This document shows positions 8,729-19,121 of a stretch of 58,054 nucleotides of DNA, one piece after another. The notes beneath the pieces were generated by a model. That model did no database searches and was not told where the DNA came from. It worked only from the letters and a program-made list of their open reading frames with translations. Source of the stretch: Streptococcus oricebi (GTDB lineage: Bacteria; Bacillota; Bacilli; Lactobacillales; Streptococcaceae); contig NZ_PRDG01000007.1 of the NCBI RefSeq assembly GCF_017883985.1, positions 1 through 58,054 of the forward strand. The letters are read 5' to 3'. The stretch's first letter is position 1; the number at the start of each line of letters is the position of its first letter. The translations under genes were made by a program, and so were the position numbers.

Positions 8729-8973
8729 CTCAAAAAGAAAGTTATCAAAAAGTAGTGGAACTCATTCAAAAGTGGCAGGGAAAGGACTTTGAGGTGACTC
8801 CTAGTTTTAATATTAAGGATGAACTAGGGGCTGATTCTGTGGATGTCATGGAGTTTATCTTGACAGTGGAAGATGAATTTGGAATTGAAATCTCTGATGA
8901 AGATATCGATCATTTGGCAACGGTGGCTGATGTGGTAGCCTATGTTGATAAAAAGACTAAACCGCTCACTTAG
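8725..8973 (+). CDS. acpP: Acyl carrier protein
   Basis: An 82-residue acyl carrier protein that carries fatty acyl chains on a 4'-phosphopantetheine arm attached to Ser38 of [10 protein letters not shown]. Most ACPs have DSLD; the Val is conservative. The acidic four-helix pattern is normal. It overlaps plsX by 4 bases. Streptococci have another ACP in the fab cluster, so this is likely the plsX-linked copy used for phospholipid synthesis (inference). Confidence 0.93.
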   Translation: MTQKESYQKVVELIQKWQGKDFEVTPSFNIKDELGADSVDVMEFILTVEDEFGIEISDEDIDHLATVADVVAYVDKKTKPLT

Positions 8974-9000
8974 TTTCTTTTATAAAAGGTCAAGGGCCTG

Positions 9001-9048
9001 GGATAGGAATTCTTTCTGGAAAGAAAGGGCTTCTATCCTGGCTTTTTT
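9001..9048 (+). terminator. Terminator before the pur operon
   Basis: GGATAG pairs with CTATCC, enclosing a second stem TTCTTTC/GAAAGAA, followed by TTTTTTC. Confidence 0.75.
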
Positions 9049-9108
9049 CTCTTTCTTAGAAATTCTGATTTTTTACTTTTTTGTAAACGGATAATATACG
9101 GATACTCC

Positions 9109-9137
9109 TTGAAAAATAAACTTTAATGTGATAGACT
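9109..9137 (+). promoter_or_regulatory. purC operon promoter
   Basis: TTGAAA, 17 nt, TAGACT; expected start near 9144. Two ACGGATA repeats (9087-9093 and 9098-9104, 11 bp apart) lie just upstream; their role is unknown. Confidence 0.65.
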
Positions 9138-9154
9138 TAAGGCAGTAAAAGATG

Positions 9155-9199
9155 AAAGGCGAATATTGAAATGAAAAATCAGTTGCTATATTCGGGAAA
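9155..9199 (+). promoter_or_regulatory. PurR-like operator over the purC start
   Basis: Two inverted 14-mers with central CGAA: AAAGGCGAATATTG (9155-9168) and, reading the other strand, TTTCCCGAATATAG (9186-9199). The cores CGAA (9160-9163) and TTCG (9191-9194) are 27 nt apart, i.e. 14-mers separated by 17 nt, the geometry reported for Bacillus PurBox pairs. The purD promoter has the same spacing. Here the pair lies downstream of the transcription start and spans the start codon. Confidence 0.6.
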
Positions 9200-9884
9200 A
9201 GCGAAGGATATCTACTCGACCGACCGGGAAGGAGTCATTTTGGCCCAATACAAGGACCAGGCGACGGCCCTAAACGGGGTTAAAAAGGAGCAGGTAGCAG
9301 GTAAGGGGCGTTTGAATAATCAGATTTCTTCCTTAATTTTTCAGCACTTGAATGAGGCTGGAATTGCAACCCACTTTATTGAGCAGCTTTCAGAGACGGA
9401 GCAGCTTAATCAAGAGGTCAGCATTATTCCTTTGGAAGTGGTCCTGCGTAATTATACGGCTGGTTCTTTCTCCAAACGTTTTGGCCTAAAAGAGGGAATC
9501 AAGCTCAAGCAGCCTATTTTGGAGTTTTACTACAAAAATGATGACTTAGATGATCCCTTCATCAATGATGAGCATGTCGCCTTTTTAGATTTGGCTACTG
9601 CTGATGAGCTGGCCTTTTTGAAGGCTGAAACCTTGCGCATCAATGAGGTTTTGCAGGCCTTATTTGCGGATATTGGGCTGACCTTAATCGACTATAAATT
9701 GGAATTTGGTCGGACCAAAGAGGGACAGATTATCCTGGCTGATGAGGTGTCACCAGATACTTGTCGCTTGTGGGATGCCGCAGGCAATCACATGGACAAG
9801 GATGTCTTTCGTCGTGGTTTGGGGGATTTGACTGATGTTTATCAGGTAGTCTTGGCCAAGTTAGAAGATAAATTTAAAAAATAA
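9171..9884 (+). CDS. purC: SAICAR synthetase
   Basis: A 237-residue phosphoribosylaminoimidazole-succinocarboxamide synthase, joining CAIR with aspartate using ATP to give SAICAR (step 7 of IMP synthesis). Visible are [10 protein letters not shown], the ATP-site [25 protein letters not shown] and the [12 protein letters not shown] signature. Length is typical. A GAAAGG ribosome site lies 11 nt upstream. First gene of purCLFMN-sufu-purH; purL follows after 10 bp. Confidence 0.97.
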   Translation: MKNQLLYSGKAKDIYSTDREGVILAQYKDQATALNGVKKEQVAGKGRLNNQISSLIFQHLNEAGIATHFIEQLSETEQLNQEVSIIPLEVVLRNYTAGSFSKRFGLKEGIKLKQPILEFYYKNDDLDDPFINDEHVAFLDLATADELAFLKAETLRINEVLQALFADIGLTLIDYKLEFGRTKEGQIILADEVSPDTCRLWDAAGNHMDKDVFRRGLGDLTDVYQVVLAKLEDKFKK

Positions 9885-9894
9885 GGGTAGGAAA

Positions 9895-12800
9895 ATGGAT
9901 AAACGGATTTTCGTTGAAAAAAAAGCTGATTTTCAAGTAAAGGCAGCCAGTCTGCTTCAGGAATTGCGCCACCAATTGCAGGTGACGTCCTTGACGCAAT
10001 TACGCATCATTCAGGTCTATGATGTCTTTCATCTTCAAGAAGAACTTCTTGCTCAGGCTGAGCAGAGGATTTTTTCTGAGCCTGTGACCGATGAGCTCCT
10101 GCCAGCAGCAGAAGTGAGTCAGGCCTTGGCTCGCCATCAATTTTTTGCAATCGAGGCCCTGCCTGGTCAATTTGACCAGCGGGCGGCTAGCAGTAAAGAG
10201 GCCCTCTTCCTACTAGGGGCCCCTGAAGCCCAGGTCAAGACGGCCCAGCTCTACTTGCTCAATCCGGAAGTGAGCGCTAGTGATCTAGCAGCCATCAAGA
10301 AATACTTGCTCAATCCGGTGGATTCTCGCTTTAAGGATATTGAACGAGAGTTGACTTTGGAGCAATTTTCTCAATCGGACCAAGCCATTCCGGTCCTAGA
10401 CTTTTTTGCTGACTACAAAGAGGCAGACTTTAAGGCCTATAAAGAAGACAAGGGCTTGGCTATGGAAGTGGCTGACCTGCTCTTTATCCAGGATTATTTC
10501 AAGTCCTTGGGGCGTTTTCCGACCGAGACCGAACTTAGGGTTTTGGATACCTATTGGTCAGACCATTGTCGGCATACAACCTTTGAGACAGAGTTGAGGC
10601 AGATTGACTTTTCGGCATCCCAATTTAAGGACCAATTGCAGGCGACCTATGAGCGTTATTTAGCTATGCGCAAGGACTTGGGCCGGACTGATAAGCCTCA
10701 AACTCTTATGGATATGGCAACGATTTTTGGTCGTTATGAACGGGCCCATGGGCGCTTGGACGATATGGAAGTTTCCGATGAAATCAATGCTTGCTCGGTC
10801 GAAATTGAAGTTGATGTGGATGGGGTGAAAGAGCCTTGGTTGCTCATGTTTAAAAATGAAACCCATAACCACCCAACTGAAATTGAACCCTTTGGTGGGG
10901 CAGCGACCTGTATTGGTGGAGCGATTCGGGATCCTCTTTCTGGTCGTTCCTATGTTTATCAGGCTATGCGGATTTCGGGGGCGGGCGATATTACTCAGCC
11001 TCTTGCTGAGACACGTGCCGGGAAATTACCGCAGCAGGTTATTTCTAAGACGGCGGCCCATGGTTACTCGTCCTATGGTAACCAGATTGGCCTTGCGACT
11101 ACCTATGTCAAAGAGTACTTCCATCCTGGTTTTGTAGCCAAGCGGATGGAGCTAGGAGCTGTGGTTGGAGCGGCACCTAAGGAAAATGTCATTAGGGAAA
11201 AACCACAGGCTGGCGATTTGATTATCCTTTTGGGTGGCAAAACGGGTCGCGATGGCGTTGGTGGAGCGACCGGCTCTTCCAAGGTTCAGACAGTTGAGTC
11301 GGTTGAGACGGCTGGTGCTGAGGTTCAAAAGGGAAATGCTATTGAGGAGCGGAAAATTCAGCGGCTCTTTCGTGATGCGGCTGTTACCCGCTTGATTAAG
11401 AAATCCAATGACTTTGGAGCTGGTGGGGTCTGTGTGGCTATTGGTGAGCTGGCTGATGGCTTGAGCATTGATTTGGACAAGGTTCCCCTGAAATATCAAG
11501 GGCTCAATGGGACTGAGATTGCTATTTCTGAATCCCAGGAACGGATGGCTGTTGTGGTGGATCCGAAGGATGTTTCAGCCTTTATCGCTGCTGCGGCCAA
11601 GGAAAATATTTTAGCGGTAGTAGTAGCTGAGGTGACAGAAAAGCCTCACCTAGTGATGAACTGGAAGGGTCAGACTATTGTAGATATTGAACGTTCCTTC
11701 CTAGATACTAATGGGGTGCGCGTGGTCGTTGATGCCAAGGTTCTTGATAGTTCAGCTAGTCTACCGGGACAAAAAGTAACCTCTGCTTCAGACTTGAAAG
11801 AGGATTTCAAGGACTTACTAAGTCAACTCAATCATGCTAGCCAAAAGGGCTTGCAGACAATTTTTGATAGCTCTGTTGGTCGTTCTACGGTCAATCAGCC
11901 AATCGGTGGTCGCTATCAGATTACTCCGACAGAGAGTTCAGTCCAAAAATTGCCTGTTGAACATGGCTTTACTGAGACTGTTTCTGTTATGGCCCAGGGT
12001 TATCACCCAGACCTAGCAGCCTGGTCTCCCTACCACGGAGCAGCCTATGCTGTGGTGGAAGCGACAGCCCGTCTGGTTGCTACAGGATCTGACTGGTCCA
12101 AGGCCCGCTTTTCCTATCAGGAATATTTTGAGCGGATGGATAAAAAGCCGGAGCGTTTTGGACAGCCTGTCGCAGCTCTATTGGGCTCTATTGAGGCGCA
12201 AATCGAGCTGGGTCTGCCGTCTATCGGTGGCAAGGACTCCATGTCTGGAACCTTTGAGGATTTGACGGTTCCTCCGACCTTGGTTGCCTTTGGGGTAACG
12301 ACCTCGACTGTGGATCGGATTCTTTCGCCAGAATTTAAGGCCAAAGACCAGTATATCTACTATCTACCAGGTCCAGCCCTAGCTGAGAAAATTGATTTTG
12401 CTAGCATCAAGAAAAACTTCGAGACCTTTAGTCGTATCCAAGAGACCTATTCGATTACTGCAAGTTCAGCGATTAAGTACGGTGGTCTGGCAGAAAGCCT
12501 GGCCCTGATGAGCTTTGGAAACCAGATTGGGGCAAGGGTAGACTTGGCAGATTTGAGCCAGATTTTCCGGGCAGAATTGGGAGGCTTTGTCTTTACCAGT
12601 CCAGACAAGATTGAAAATCTAGAGCCAATCGGTCAAACACAGGCTGCCTTTGATTTGACAATCAATGGTCAGGTCCTAGCAGGGTCCGATTTGTTGGCTA
12701 GCTTTGAGGCACCATTGGAGTCTGTCTATCCAACGCGCTTTGAGCAGGACCAATTATTAGCAGAAGTGCCTGAACAAGCTAGGGAAATCAGACGCAAGGC

Positions 12801-13617
12801 ACCAGAAAGGGTGGAGCAACCCCTAGTTTACATTCCAGTCTTTCCGGGGACCAATTCGGAATACGACTCGGCCAAGGCCTTTGAACAGGCTGGTGCTAAG
12901 GTTAACCTCCTACCTTTTGTCACCTTGAGCCAAGCTAGTATCGAGCAGTCCGTTCAAGAGATGATTGCTCAAATCAAGCAGGCCCAGATTCTCTTTTTTG
13001 CAGGTGGTTTCTCGGCAGCCGATGAGCCAGACGGTTCGGCTAAGTTTATCGTCAACATCTTGCTCAATCAAGCTGTCAAAGAAGCCATTAGCGACTTTTT
13101 AGAGCGGGGTGGCTTGATTATCGGTATCTGTAATGGCTTCCAGGCTTTGGTCAAATCAGGCCTCCTGCCTTATGGTGATTTTGAAGGGGCTAGCGCAAGT
13201 AGTCCGACCCTCTTCTACAATGATGCCAACCAGCACGTGGCTAAGATGGTTGAAACAAGGATTAGCAATACCAATTCTCCTTGGTTAAGCAAGGTGCAGG
13301 TGGGGGATATTCATACCATTCCTGTATCGCATGGCGAAGGAAAATTTGTGGTCAGTCCAGAAGAATTTGCTGAGCTGAGAGATAATGGACAAATTTTCAG
13401 TCAGTATGCGGACTTTTCTGGCCAAGCCAGCATGGATAGCCGCTACAATCCTAACGGCTCCCACTATGCGATTGAGGGAATTACCAGCAAAAATGGTCAG
13501 ATTATCGGTAAGATGGGCCATTCAGAACGTTATGAAGAAGGCCTCTTTAAGAATGTACCTGGTCTCAAGGACCAAGGCCTCTTTGAGAGTGCGGTTGCCT
13601 ACTTTAGAAATCACTGA
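9895..13617 (+). CDS. purL: FGAM synthase, single-chain PurL
   Basis: A 1240-residue phosphoribosylformylglycinamidine synthase that turns FGAR, glutamine and ATP into FGAM (step 4). It is the large form: an N-terminal PurS-like part, two AIR-synthase-like ATPase halves (about 220-960, with TYWSDHCRHTTFETEL, FKNETHNHPTEIEPFGGAAT and PSIGGKDSMSG), and a C-terminal class I glutamine amidotransferase (about 970-1240) with catalytic Cys in IIGICNGFQAL and the late SHGEGKF His. No separate purS or purQ is needed. It is followed by a structured 97-bp gap before purF. Confidence 0.97.
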   Translation: MDKRIFVEKKADFQVKAASLLQELRHQLQVTSLTQLRIIQVYDVFHLQEELLAQAEQRIFSEPVTDELLPAAEVSQALARHQFFAIEALPGQFDQRAASSKEALFLLGAPEAQVKTAQLYLLNPEVSASDLAAIKKYLLNPVDSRFKDIERELTLEQFSQSDQAIPVLDFFADYKEADFKAYKEDKGLAMEVADLLFIQDYFKSLGRFPTETELRVLDTYWSDHCRHTTFETELRQIDFSASQFKDQLQATYERYLAMRKDLGRTDKPQTLMDMATIFGRYERAHGRLDDMEVSDEINACSVEIEVDVDGVKEPWLLMFKNETHNHPTEIEPFGGAATCIGGAIRDPLSGRSYVYQAMRISGAGDITQPLAETRAGKLPQQVISKTAAHGYSSYGNQIGLATTYVKEYFHPGFVAKRMELGAVVGAAPKENVIREKPQAGDLIILLGGKTGRDGVGGATGSSKVQTVESVETAGAEVQKGNAIEERKIQRLFRDAAVTRLIKKSNDFGAGGVCVAIGELADGLSIDLDKVPLKYQGLNGTEIAISESQERMAVVVDPKDVSAFIAAAAKENILAVVVAEVTEKPHLVMNWKGQTIVDIERSFLDTNGVRVVVDAKVLDSSASLPGQKVTSASDLKEDFKDLLSQLNHASQKGLQTIFDSSVGRSTVNQPIGGRYQITPTESSVQKLPVEHGFTETVSVMAQGYHPDLAAWSPYHGAAYAVVEATARLVATGSDWSKARFSYQEYFERMDKKPERFGQPVAALLGSIEAQIELGLPSIGGKDSMSGTFEDLTVPPTLVAFGVTTSTVDRILSPEFKAKDQYIYYLPGPALAEKIDFASIKKNFETFSRIQETYSITASSAIKYGGLAESLALMSFGNQIGARVDLADLSQIFRAELGGFVFTSPDKIENLEPIGQTQAAFDLTINGQVLAGSDLLASFEAPLESVYPTRFEQDQLLAEVPEQAREIRRKAPERVEQPLVYIPVFPGTNSEYDSAKAFEQAGAKVNLLPFVTLSQASIEQSVQEMIAQIKQAQILFFAGGFSAADEPDGSAKFIVNILLNQAVKEAISDFLERGGLIIGICNGFQALVKSGLLPYGDFEGASASSPTLFYNDANQHVAKMVETRISNTNSPWLSKVQVGDIHTIPVSHGEGKFVVSPEEFAELRDNGQIFSQYADFSGQASMDSRYNPNGSHYAIEGITSKNGQIIGKMGHSERYEEGLFKNVPGLKDQGLFESAVAYFRNH

Positions 13618-13649
13618 TTTTTCTAAACCGGCGAAAAGAAAAGCTAGAA

Positions 13650-13692
13650 GGGGCAGGTGGCTCTTGGCAAGAGCTAGGGCCAGTCTGTCCCC
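13650..13692 (+). other. Structured RNA element between purL and purF
   Basis: GGGGCAG pairs with CTGTCCCC (one bulge) and encloses a GCTCTT/AAGAGC hairpin. No T-run follows, so it is more likely an mRNA stability or processing structure than a terminator (inference). Confidence 0.4.
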
Positions 13693-13714
13693 TACTTAAA
13701 ATGAGGAAAAAAGA

Positions 13715-15154
13715 TTGACATACGAAGTAAAATCTCTTAATGAAGAGTGTGGCTTGTTTGGTATTTGGGGCCATCCACAAGCTGCTCAAGTAACTTATTT
13801 TGGCCTCCATAGCCTACAACATCGGGGCCAGGAAGGGGCCGGTATTTTGGCCAATGATGGAGGCAAACTCAAGCGCTATCGGGACTTGGGTCTGGTGGCC
13901 GAGGTCTTTAAAAATCCTGCTGATTTGGAAGAATTGAACGGTCAAGCTGCGATCGGCCATGTCCGCTATGCAACAGCAGGTGGGGCCTCTATCAACAATG
14001 TCCAGCCCTTTCTCTTTGACTTTTATGATATGCAGCTGGGCTTGGCCCACAATGGCAATCTGACCAACACCCAGACCCTTAGACGGGAATTAGAAGAGCA
14101 GGGGGCCATTTTTGCCTCCTCGTCGGATACAGAAATTCTCATGCACCTGATTCGGCGCAGTAAAAAGGCTGAATTTCTCGACCGTTTCAAGGAGGCCTTA
14201 AGCAAGGTCAAGGGAGGCTTTGCCTATCTCCTAATGGCTGAGGACAAGCTCTATGCGGCCCTTGATCCCAATGGTTTTCGTCCCTTGTCAATCGGTCGGA
14301 TGAAAAATGGAGCCTGGGTGGTCTCTAGTGAAACCTGTGCCTTTGAGGTAGTGGGAGCTGAATGGGTCAGTGACCTACAACCAGGCCAACTAGTGATAAT
14401 TGACGATCAGGGCCTCCACTATGACTCTTATACGACAGAGACCCAGTTGGCAATTTGTTCTATGGAGTATGTCTATTTTGCCCGGCCGGACTCGGTTATT
14501 CATGGGGTCAATGTTCACGCTGCCCGCAAGCAGACCGGCAGAAGATTGGCCAAGGAAGCCCAAATTGCAGCCGATATTGTAGTTGGTGTACCTAACTCCT
14601 CTTTATCTGCCGCTTCGGGCTATGCGGAAGAATCGGGCCTACCTTATGAAATGGGGCTGATTAAAAACCAGTACAGTCAGAGGACCTTTATCCAACCGAC
14701 CCAAGAATTGCGGGAGCAGGGGGTCCGGATGAAGTTGTCAGCGGTCTCTAGCATCGTCAAAGGCAAAAGAGTGGTCATGGTAGACGATTCCATTGTCCGT
14801 GGAACGACCAGTCGGCGGATTGTCAACCTCTTGCGTGAGGCTGGAGCCTCCGAGGTCCATGTGGCAGTTGCTAGTCCGCCCCTCAAATACCCTTGCTTCT
14901 TTGGGATTGATATTCAGAGCCGTAGGGAGTTGATTGCTGCCAACCACTCGGTCGAAGAAATTCGTCAAATCATCGGAGCAGATAGTCTAACCTTCCTGTC
15001 ACTGGAGGGCCTGATTGAGTCGGTTGGTATAAAGACTGACGCTCCTAATGGAGGGCTTTGTGTGGCCTATTTCGACGGAGACTACCCAGCCCCTCTCTAT
15101 GACTATGAGGAGCAGTATCTAGAAAGCCTAGCGGACCATACCAGCTTTTTCTAG
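13715..15154 (+). CDS. purF: Amidophosphoribosyltransferase
   Basis: A 479-residue PurF, the committed step: PRPP + glutamine to 5-phosphoribosylamine. It starts at TTG with GAGGA 8 nt upstream, as the close match to the streptococcal N-terminus [12 protein letters not shown] requires. The first 11 residues are a propeptide; after removal Cys12 becomes the N-terminal nucleophile. The glutaminase part ([27 protein letters not shown]) is followed by the phosphoribosyltransferase part with PRPP loop [14 protein letters not shown] (about 350). Typical length. Confidence 0.96.
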   Translation: MTYEVKSLNEECGLFGIWGHPQAAQVTYFGLHSLQHRGQEGAGILANDGGKLKRYRDLGLVAEVFKNPADLEELNGQAAIGHVRYATAGGASINNVQPFLFDFYDMQLGLAHNGNLTNTQTLRRELEEQGAIFASSSDTEILMHLIRRSKKAEFLDRFKEALSKVKGGFAYLLMAEDKLYAALDPNGFRPLSIGRMKNGAWVVSSETCAFEVVGAEWVSDLQPGQLVIIDDQGLHYDSYTTETQLAICSMEYVYFARPDSVIHGVNVHAARKQTGRRLAKEAQIAADIVVGVPNSSLSAASGYAEESGLPYEMGLIKNQYSQRTFIQPTQELREQGVRMKLSAVSSIVKGKRVVMVDDSIVRGTTSRRIVNLLREAGASEVHVAVASPPLKYPCFFGIDIQSRRELIAANHSVEEIRQIIGADSLTFLSLEGLIESVGIKTDAPNGGLCVAYFDGDYPAPLYDYEEQYLESLADHTSFF

Positions 15155-15268
15155 TTCCTTTTCCTTGCTAATCTAGCCTACTTTTAGACTAGGAATGACC
15201 AACCTTGCTTCCCTAGGGACCAGCCTCATCTGGCCTGGGGTTGCCTGCTATTATCTTAGGAGAAAATC
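15155..15268 (+). other. 114-bp purF-purM gap with weak inverted repeats
   Basis: No coding potential seen. It holds CCCTAGGG and several GC-rich inverted segments and ends in the TAGGAG ribosome site of purM. No T-run is present, so transcription likely reads through. Confidence 0.35.
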
Positions 15269-16288
15269 ATGTCAAAAAATGCTTATGCCCAATCCGGTGT
15301 GGATGTTGAAGCGGGCTATGAAGTTGTCGAGCGAATCAAGAAACATGTCAAGAAAACCGAACGTCTGGGGGTCATGGGAGCCCTTGGTGGTTTTGGTGGT
15401 ATGTTTGACTTGAGCCTTCTGGATGTCAAGGAGCCGGTCCTAATCTCAGGGACAGACGGTGTCGGGACCAAGCTGATGTTAGCCATTCAATATGACAAAC
15501 ACGACACCATTGGCCAGGACTGTGTGGCCATGTGTGTCAATGATATTGTGGCAGCTGGTGCAGAGCCCCTCTACTTTTTAGACTATATTGCGACTGGTAA
15601 AAATGAACCAGAAAAGTTAGAACAGGTAGTCAAGGGAGTAGCGGACGGTTGCCAGCAGGCTGGAGCTGGTCTCATTGGAGGAGAAACTGCTGAAATGCCA
15701 GGCATGTACGGTCCAGATGACTATGACCTGGCTGGCTTTGCAGTTGGTGTGGCTGAAAAGTCTCAAATTATTGATGGCAGCAAGGTCGCAGCAGGTGATG
15801 TCCTTTTGGGCTTGGCCTCTAGCGGTATCCACTCTAACGGTTATTCCTTGGTCCGCCGTGTCTTTAAGGACTATAGCGGCGAGGAGCTTCTAGCTGAGCT
15901 TGATGGAAAGAGCCTAAAGGAAGTCCTTTTGGAGCCGACTCGTATCTATGTCCAGGCCCTCTTGCCCTTGATTAAGGCCGGACTCCTACATGGAATCGCC
16001 CATATCACCGGTGGTGGCTTTATCGAAAATATCCCCCGCATGTTTGCGGATAACCTGGCAGCAGAAATTATCGAAAGTCAAATTCCTGTCCTACCTATCT
16101 TTAAAGCCCTCGAAAAGTATGGAGAAATTCCTCATAAGGAAATGTTTGAAATCTTCAATATGGGACTAGGGATGGTGCTGGCAGTAGCTCCTGAAAATGT
16201 GGACAAGGTCAAGGAACTGCTGGACGAGGAAGTCTACCAAATCGGACAAATTATCCCCAAAGAAGAGCAAAGCGTGGTCATCAAATGA
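15269..16288 (+). CDS. purM: AIR synthetase
   Basis: A 339-residue phosphoribosylformylglycinamidine cyclo-ligase: FGAM + ATP to AIR (step 5). Shows [16 protein letters not shown], the ATP/metal segment [41 protein letters not shown] and HITGGGF. Full length with a good ribosome site (AGGAG). The stop overlaps the purN start (ATGA). Confidence 0.97.
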   Translation: MSKNAYAQSGVDVEAGYEVVERIKKHVKKTERLGVMGALGGFGGMFDLSLLDVKEPVLISGTDGVGTKLMLAIQYDKHDTIGQDCVAMCVNDIVAAGAEPLYFLDYIATGKNEPEKLEQVVKGVADGCQQAGAGLIGGETAEMPGMYGPDDYDLAGFAVGVAEKSQIIDGSKVAAGDVLLGLASSGIHSNGYSLVRRVFKDYSGEELLAELDGKSLKEVLLEPTRIYVQALLPLIKAGLLHGIAHITGGGFIENIPRMFADNLAAEIIESQIPVLPIFKALEKYGEIPHKEMFEIFNMGLGMVLAVAPENVDKVKELLDEEVYQIGQIIPKEEQSVVIK

Positions 16289-16842
16289 AAAAAATAGCTG
16301 TTTTTGCTTCGGGTAATGGCTCTAATTTTCAAGTCTTGGCGGAGCAATTTCCAGTTGAATTTGTCTTTTCTGATCATCATGATGCCTATGTCCTTAAGCG
16401 AGCAGAAAAGCTGGGCGTTAAAAGTTATAGCTTTGAGCTCAAGGACTTTGCAGACAAGGCAGCCTATGAGACAGCGCTGGTCCAACTCTTGGACCAGCAT
16501 CAGATTGACTTGGTTGTGCTGGCGGGCTACATGAAAATCGTGGCCCGCACCCTCCTTGATAAATACGAGGGGCGCATGATAAACATTCACCCGGCCTACC
16601 TGCCCGAATTTCCCGGTGCCCACGGTATTGAGGATGCTTGGGCCGCCGGGGTCAAGGAGTCCGGTGTGACCATTCACTGGGTGGACTCGGGCATAGATAG
16701 TGGCCAGATTATCCGTCAAAAGCGCGTGCCGCGCCTAGCGACCGACAGCCTAGCGACCTTTGAAGAACGTATTCACCAGATGGAGTATGCGCTTTATCCG
16801 GAGGTCTTAGAAAGTTTAGGGATAGAGAGGTTAGCAAAGTAG
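16285..16842 (+). CDS. purN: GAR transformylase, folate-dependent
   Basis: A 185-residue phosphoribosylglycinamide formyltransferase using 10-formyl-tetrahydrofolate (step 3). The N-terminal phosphate loop [10 protein letters not shown] and the active-site [16 protein letters not shown], where the usual Asn-His pair is present, and the later [13 protein letters not shown] carry the family's catalytic Asn, His and Asp. It overlaps purM by 4 bases and ends directly against the next ATG. Confidence 0.95.
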   Translation: MKKIAVFASGNGSNFQVLAEQFPVEFVFSDHHDAYVLKRAEKLGVKSYSFELKDFADKAAYETALVQLLDQHQIDLVVLAGYMKIVARTLLDKYEGRMINIHPAYLPEFPGAHGIEDAWAAGVKESGVTIHWVDSGIDSGQIIRQKRVPRLATDSLATFEERIHQMEYALYPEVLESLGIERLAK

Positions 16843-17562
16843 ATGGGTTTATTTGATTTTTTAAAAGGAAAGAAAAAAACAGCTCCTGAAAAACCTGCCC
16901 AACAAGAAATAGCAGAGCAAATGATTTCCTCAGCAAGAGCCGATGACAGCAGTCCAGGCTGGGAGGCGATTGAGGATGCATTTAAAGTCCTATATCCGGA
17001 GCAAAAAAATCCCAAGCATTATGGCACCTTAGTTAAATATATGTTTGGTGGCCCGGACCCCTTGGATGGCATCAGTGTCTACGATGGGGGTGAATTTTGG
17101 CATTTTGTCAGCTATGGTCTGTCAGAACTCTATCAAAAAGAGTCGGATAACCCTCAATACAGTGGCTATGGTATTGAATTTACCTTTAAGCTAAAGAAAA
17201 AAGGCCTGGTAAAGGAAGAGGAAGAAATCCGAGCTGCCTGTGGCAATCTGCAAAAGTTGGCTCGTTATGTTTTTGAGACAGGCAATATCATTTTGCCAGA
17301 GGAATACATCTATACCAGACAAGAAGAGGGTATCGATCTTACTCAAAAATCACTGCTAACAGGTTTCATCACGGCTAGTGATGACCTACTTTCTACCCTA
17401 GACAGCCCCAATGGTAAGGTTCAATTTATATGCTTGATTGGAGCGACAGATGCCGAATTAAGCCAGATTCATAATAGTGATGCTAGTAAAGAAGAAATCA
17501 GAAAATTGCTAGCCAAGCTCAAGAGCCAGATGACAGATTATTCACGTCATTCCATGATTTAA
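16843..17562 (+). CDS. Suppressor-of-fused (SUFU) domain protein
   Basis: A 239-residue protein I assign to the SUFU family from the block [15 protein letters not shown], then [14 protein letters not shown] and [10 protein letters not shown] in the central part (residues about 65-130). Bacterial SUFU proteins are best known from polymorphic toxin loci, where many act as immunity proteins, but no toxin gene adjoins this one. The N-terminus [12 protein letters not shown] is short and basic; no signal or membrane segment follows. The ATG directly follows the purN stop, and purH begins 11 bp after its stop, so it is expressed with the purine operon. It has no known purine role. Its function here is not known. 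Confidence 0.75.
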   Translation: MGLFDFLKGKKKTAPEKPAQQEIAEQMISSARADDSSPGWEAIEDAFKVLYPEQKNPKHYGTLVKYMFGGPDPLDGISVYDGGEFWHFVSYGLSELYQKESDNPQYSGYGIEFTFKLKKKGLVKEEEEIRAACGNLQKLARYVFETGNIILPEEYIYTRQEEGIDLTQKSLLTGFITASDDLLSTLDSPNGKVQFICLIGATDAELSQIHNSDASKEEIRKLLAKLKSQMTDYSRHSMI

Positions 17563-17573
17563 AAGGAGAAACT

Positions 17574-19121
17574 ATGACAAAACGCGCCCTAATCAGCGTG
17601 TCTGACAAGACAGGAATTGTAGAATTTAGCCGCACTTTAGCAGACCTGGGTTGGGAGATTATCTCGACCGGGGGAACCAAGGCGGCCTTGGACCAAGCTG
17701 GAGTAGCAACCATTGCTATTGATGATGTAACTGGCTTTCCAGAGATGATGGATGGCCGGGTCAAAACCCTGCACCCCAAGATTCATGGGGGACTTTTAGC
17801 CCGTCGTGACCTGGATAGCCATCTAGAGGCAGCGCGTGCGCAAGGGATTGAGCTTATCGACCTAGTAGTTGTTAACCTCTATCCTTTCAAGGAAACCATC
17901 CTCAAGGAAGCCGTGACTTATGCCGAGGCTGTGGAAAATATCGATATCGGTGGCCCCTCTATGTTGCGTTCAGCTGCTAAAAATCATGCTAGCGTGACCG
18001 TTGTGGTCGACCCTAGCGACTATGCAACCGTCCTTGAGGAGCTCAAAGCCCAAGGCCAAACAGAGCTAGCAACCCGCCAGGCCCTGGCTGCCAAGGTCTT
18101 TCGTCATACAGCGGCCTATGATGCCCTGATTGCAGACTACTTTACCAAGCAAGTTGGTGAGCAGAAACCAGAAAAATTCACTGTGACCTATGAGCTGAAA
18201 CAGCCTATGCGTTATGGAGAAAACCCGCAACAAGAGGCCGACTTCTACCAAGCAGCCCTACCGACAGCCTTCTCCTTGGCTGCCAGCCAACAGTTGAACG
18301 GGAAAGAATTATCCTTTAATAACATTCGAGATGCCGATGCAGCCCTTCGGATTATCCGAGACTTCCAGGACCGCCCAACCGTTGTGGCGCTTAAACACAT
18401 GAATCCTTGTGGTATCGGCCAGGCTGAGACCATCGAGACAGCCTGGGACTATGCCTACCAGTCCGACCCTGTTTCTATCTTTGGTGGAATTGTGGTCCTC
18501 AATCGTCCAGTGGACGCTGCCACAGCTAAAAAGATGCATGAAATTTTCTTGGAAATTATCATCGCTCCTTCTTTCAGCCCAGAGGCCCTGGAAATTTTGA
18601 CCAATAAAAAGAAAAACCTGCGCCTCCTGCAAGTGGACTTTGACCAGCAGGCAGCCAGTGAACAAGAGGCCGAACTAACCGGTGTTCTGGGTGGAATTTT
18701 AAAACAAGACCAGGACACTATTAAGGAAGACCCAGCAGACTGGCAGGTGGTTACCGACCGCCAGCCATCTGAGCAAGAAAGAATTGCTCTAGAGTTTGCC
18801 TGGAAGGCCAGCAAGTATGTCAAGTCTAATGGGATTTTAATCGCCAACGACCACATGACTCTGGGAGTTGGGCCAGGCCAAACCAACCGAGTAGCCTCAG
18901 TCAAGATTGCCATTGACCAGGCCAAGGATCGCCTGGATGGGGCAGCCCTAGCCAGTGACGCCTTCTTTCCCTTTGCAGACAATATCGAAGAAATTGCCGC
19001 AGCCGGCATCAAGGCTATCATCCAGCCAGGAGGCTCTGTCCGCGACCAAGAATCAATCGATGCCGCGAATAAGCATGGCCTAACCATGATCTTTACCGGA
19101 GTCAGACACTTTAGGCATTAA
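17574..19121 (+). CDS. purH: Bifunctional AICAR transformylase / IMP cyclohydrolase
   Basis: A 515-residue PurH for the last two steps to IMP. The N-terminal IMP cyclohydrolase part (about 1-195) has [20 protein letters not shown] and [15 protein letters not shown]. The C-terminal AICAR transformylase has [19 protein letters not shown] (Lys-His catalytic pair) and [17 protein letters not shown] ribosome site. Last gene of this pur block. Confidence 0.97.
   Translation: MTKRALISVSDKTGIVEFSRTLADLGWEIISTGGTKAALDQAGVATIAIDDVTGFPEMMDGRVKTLHPKIHGGLLARRDLDSHLEAARAQGIELIDLVVVNLYPFKETILKEAVTYAEAVENIDIGGPSMLRSAAKNHASVTVVVDPSDYATVLEELKAQGQTELATRQALAAKVFRHTAAYDALIADYFTKQVGEQKPEKFTVTYELKQPMRYGENPQQEADFYQAALPTAFSLAASQQLNGKELSFNNIRDADAALRIIRDFQDRPTVVALKHMNPCGIGQAETIETAWDYAYQSDPVSIFGGIVVLNRPVDAATAKKMHEIFLEIIIAPSFSPEALEILTNKKKNLRLLQVDFDQQAASEQEAELTGVLGGILKQDQDTIKEDPADWQVVTDRQPSEQERIALEFAWKASKYVKSNGILIANDHMTLGVGPGQTNRVASVKIAIDQAKDRLDGAALASDAFFPFADNIEEIAAAGIKAIIQPGGSVRDQESIDAANKHGLTMIFTGVRHFRH

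Noticed and set aside
9087..9104. Two ACGGATA repeats 11 bp apart as a PurBox
   Set aside because: They lack the CGAA core and are direct rather than inverted. The CGAA pair at 9155-9199 is a far better PurR candidate; the repeats may still bind something.
18455..19087. A 210-codon open frame on the minus strand inside purH
   Set aside because: It lies fully antisense to well-conserved purH codons and reads as a low-complexity shadow rich in Ser and Ala, with no family match that I can see.
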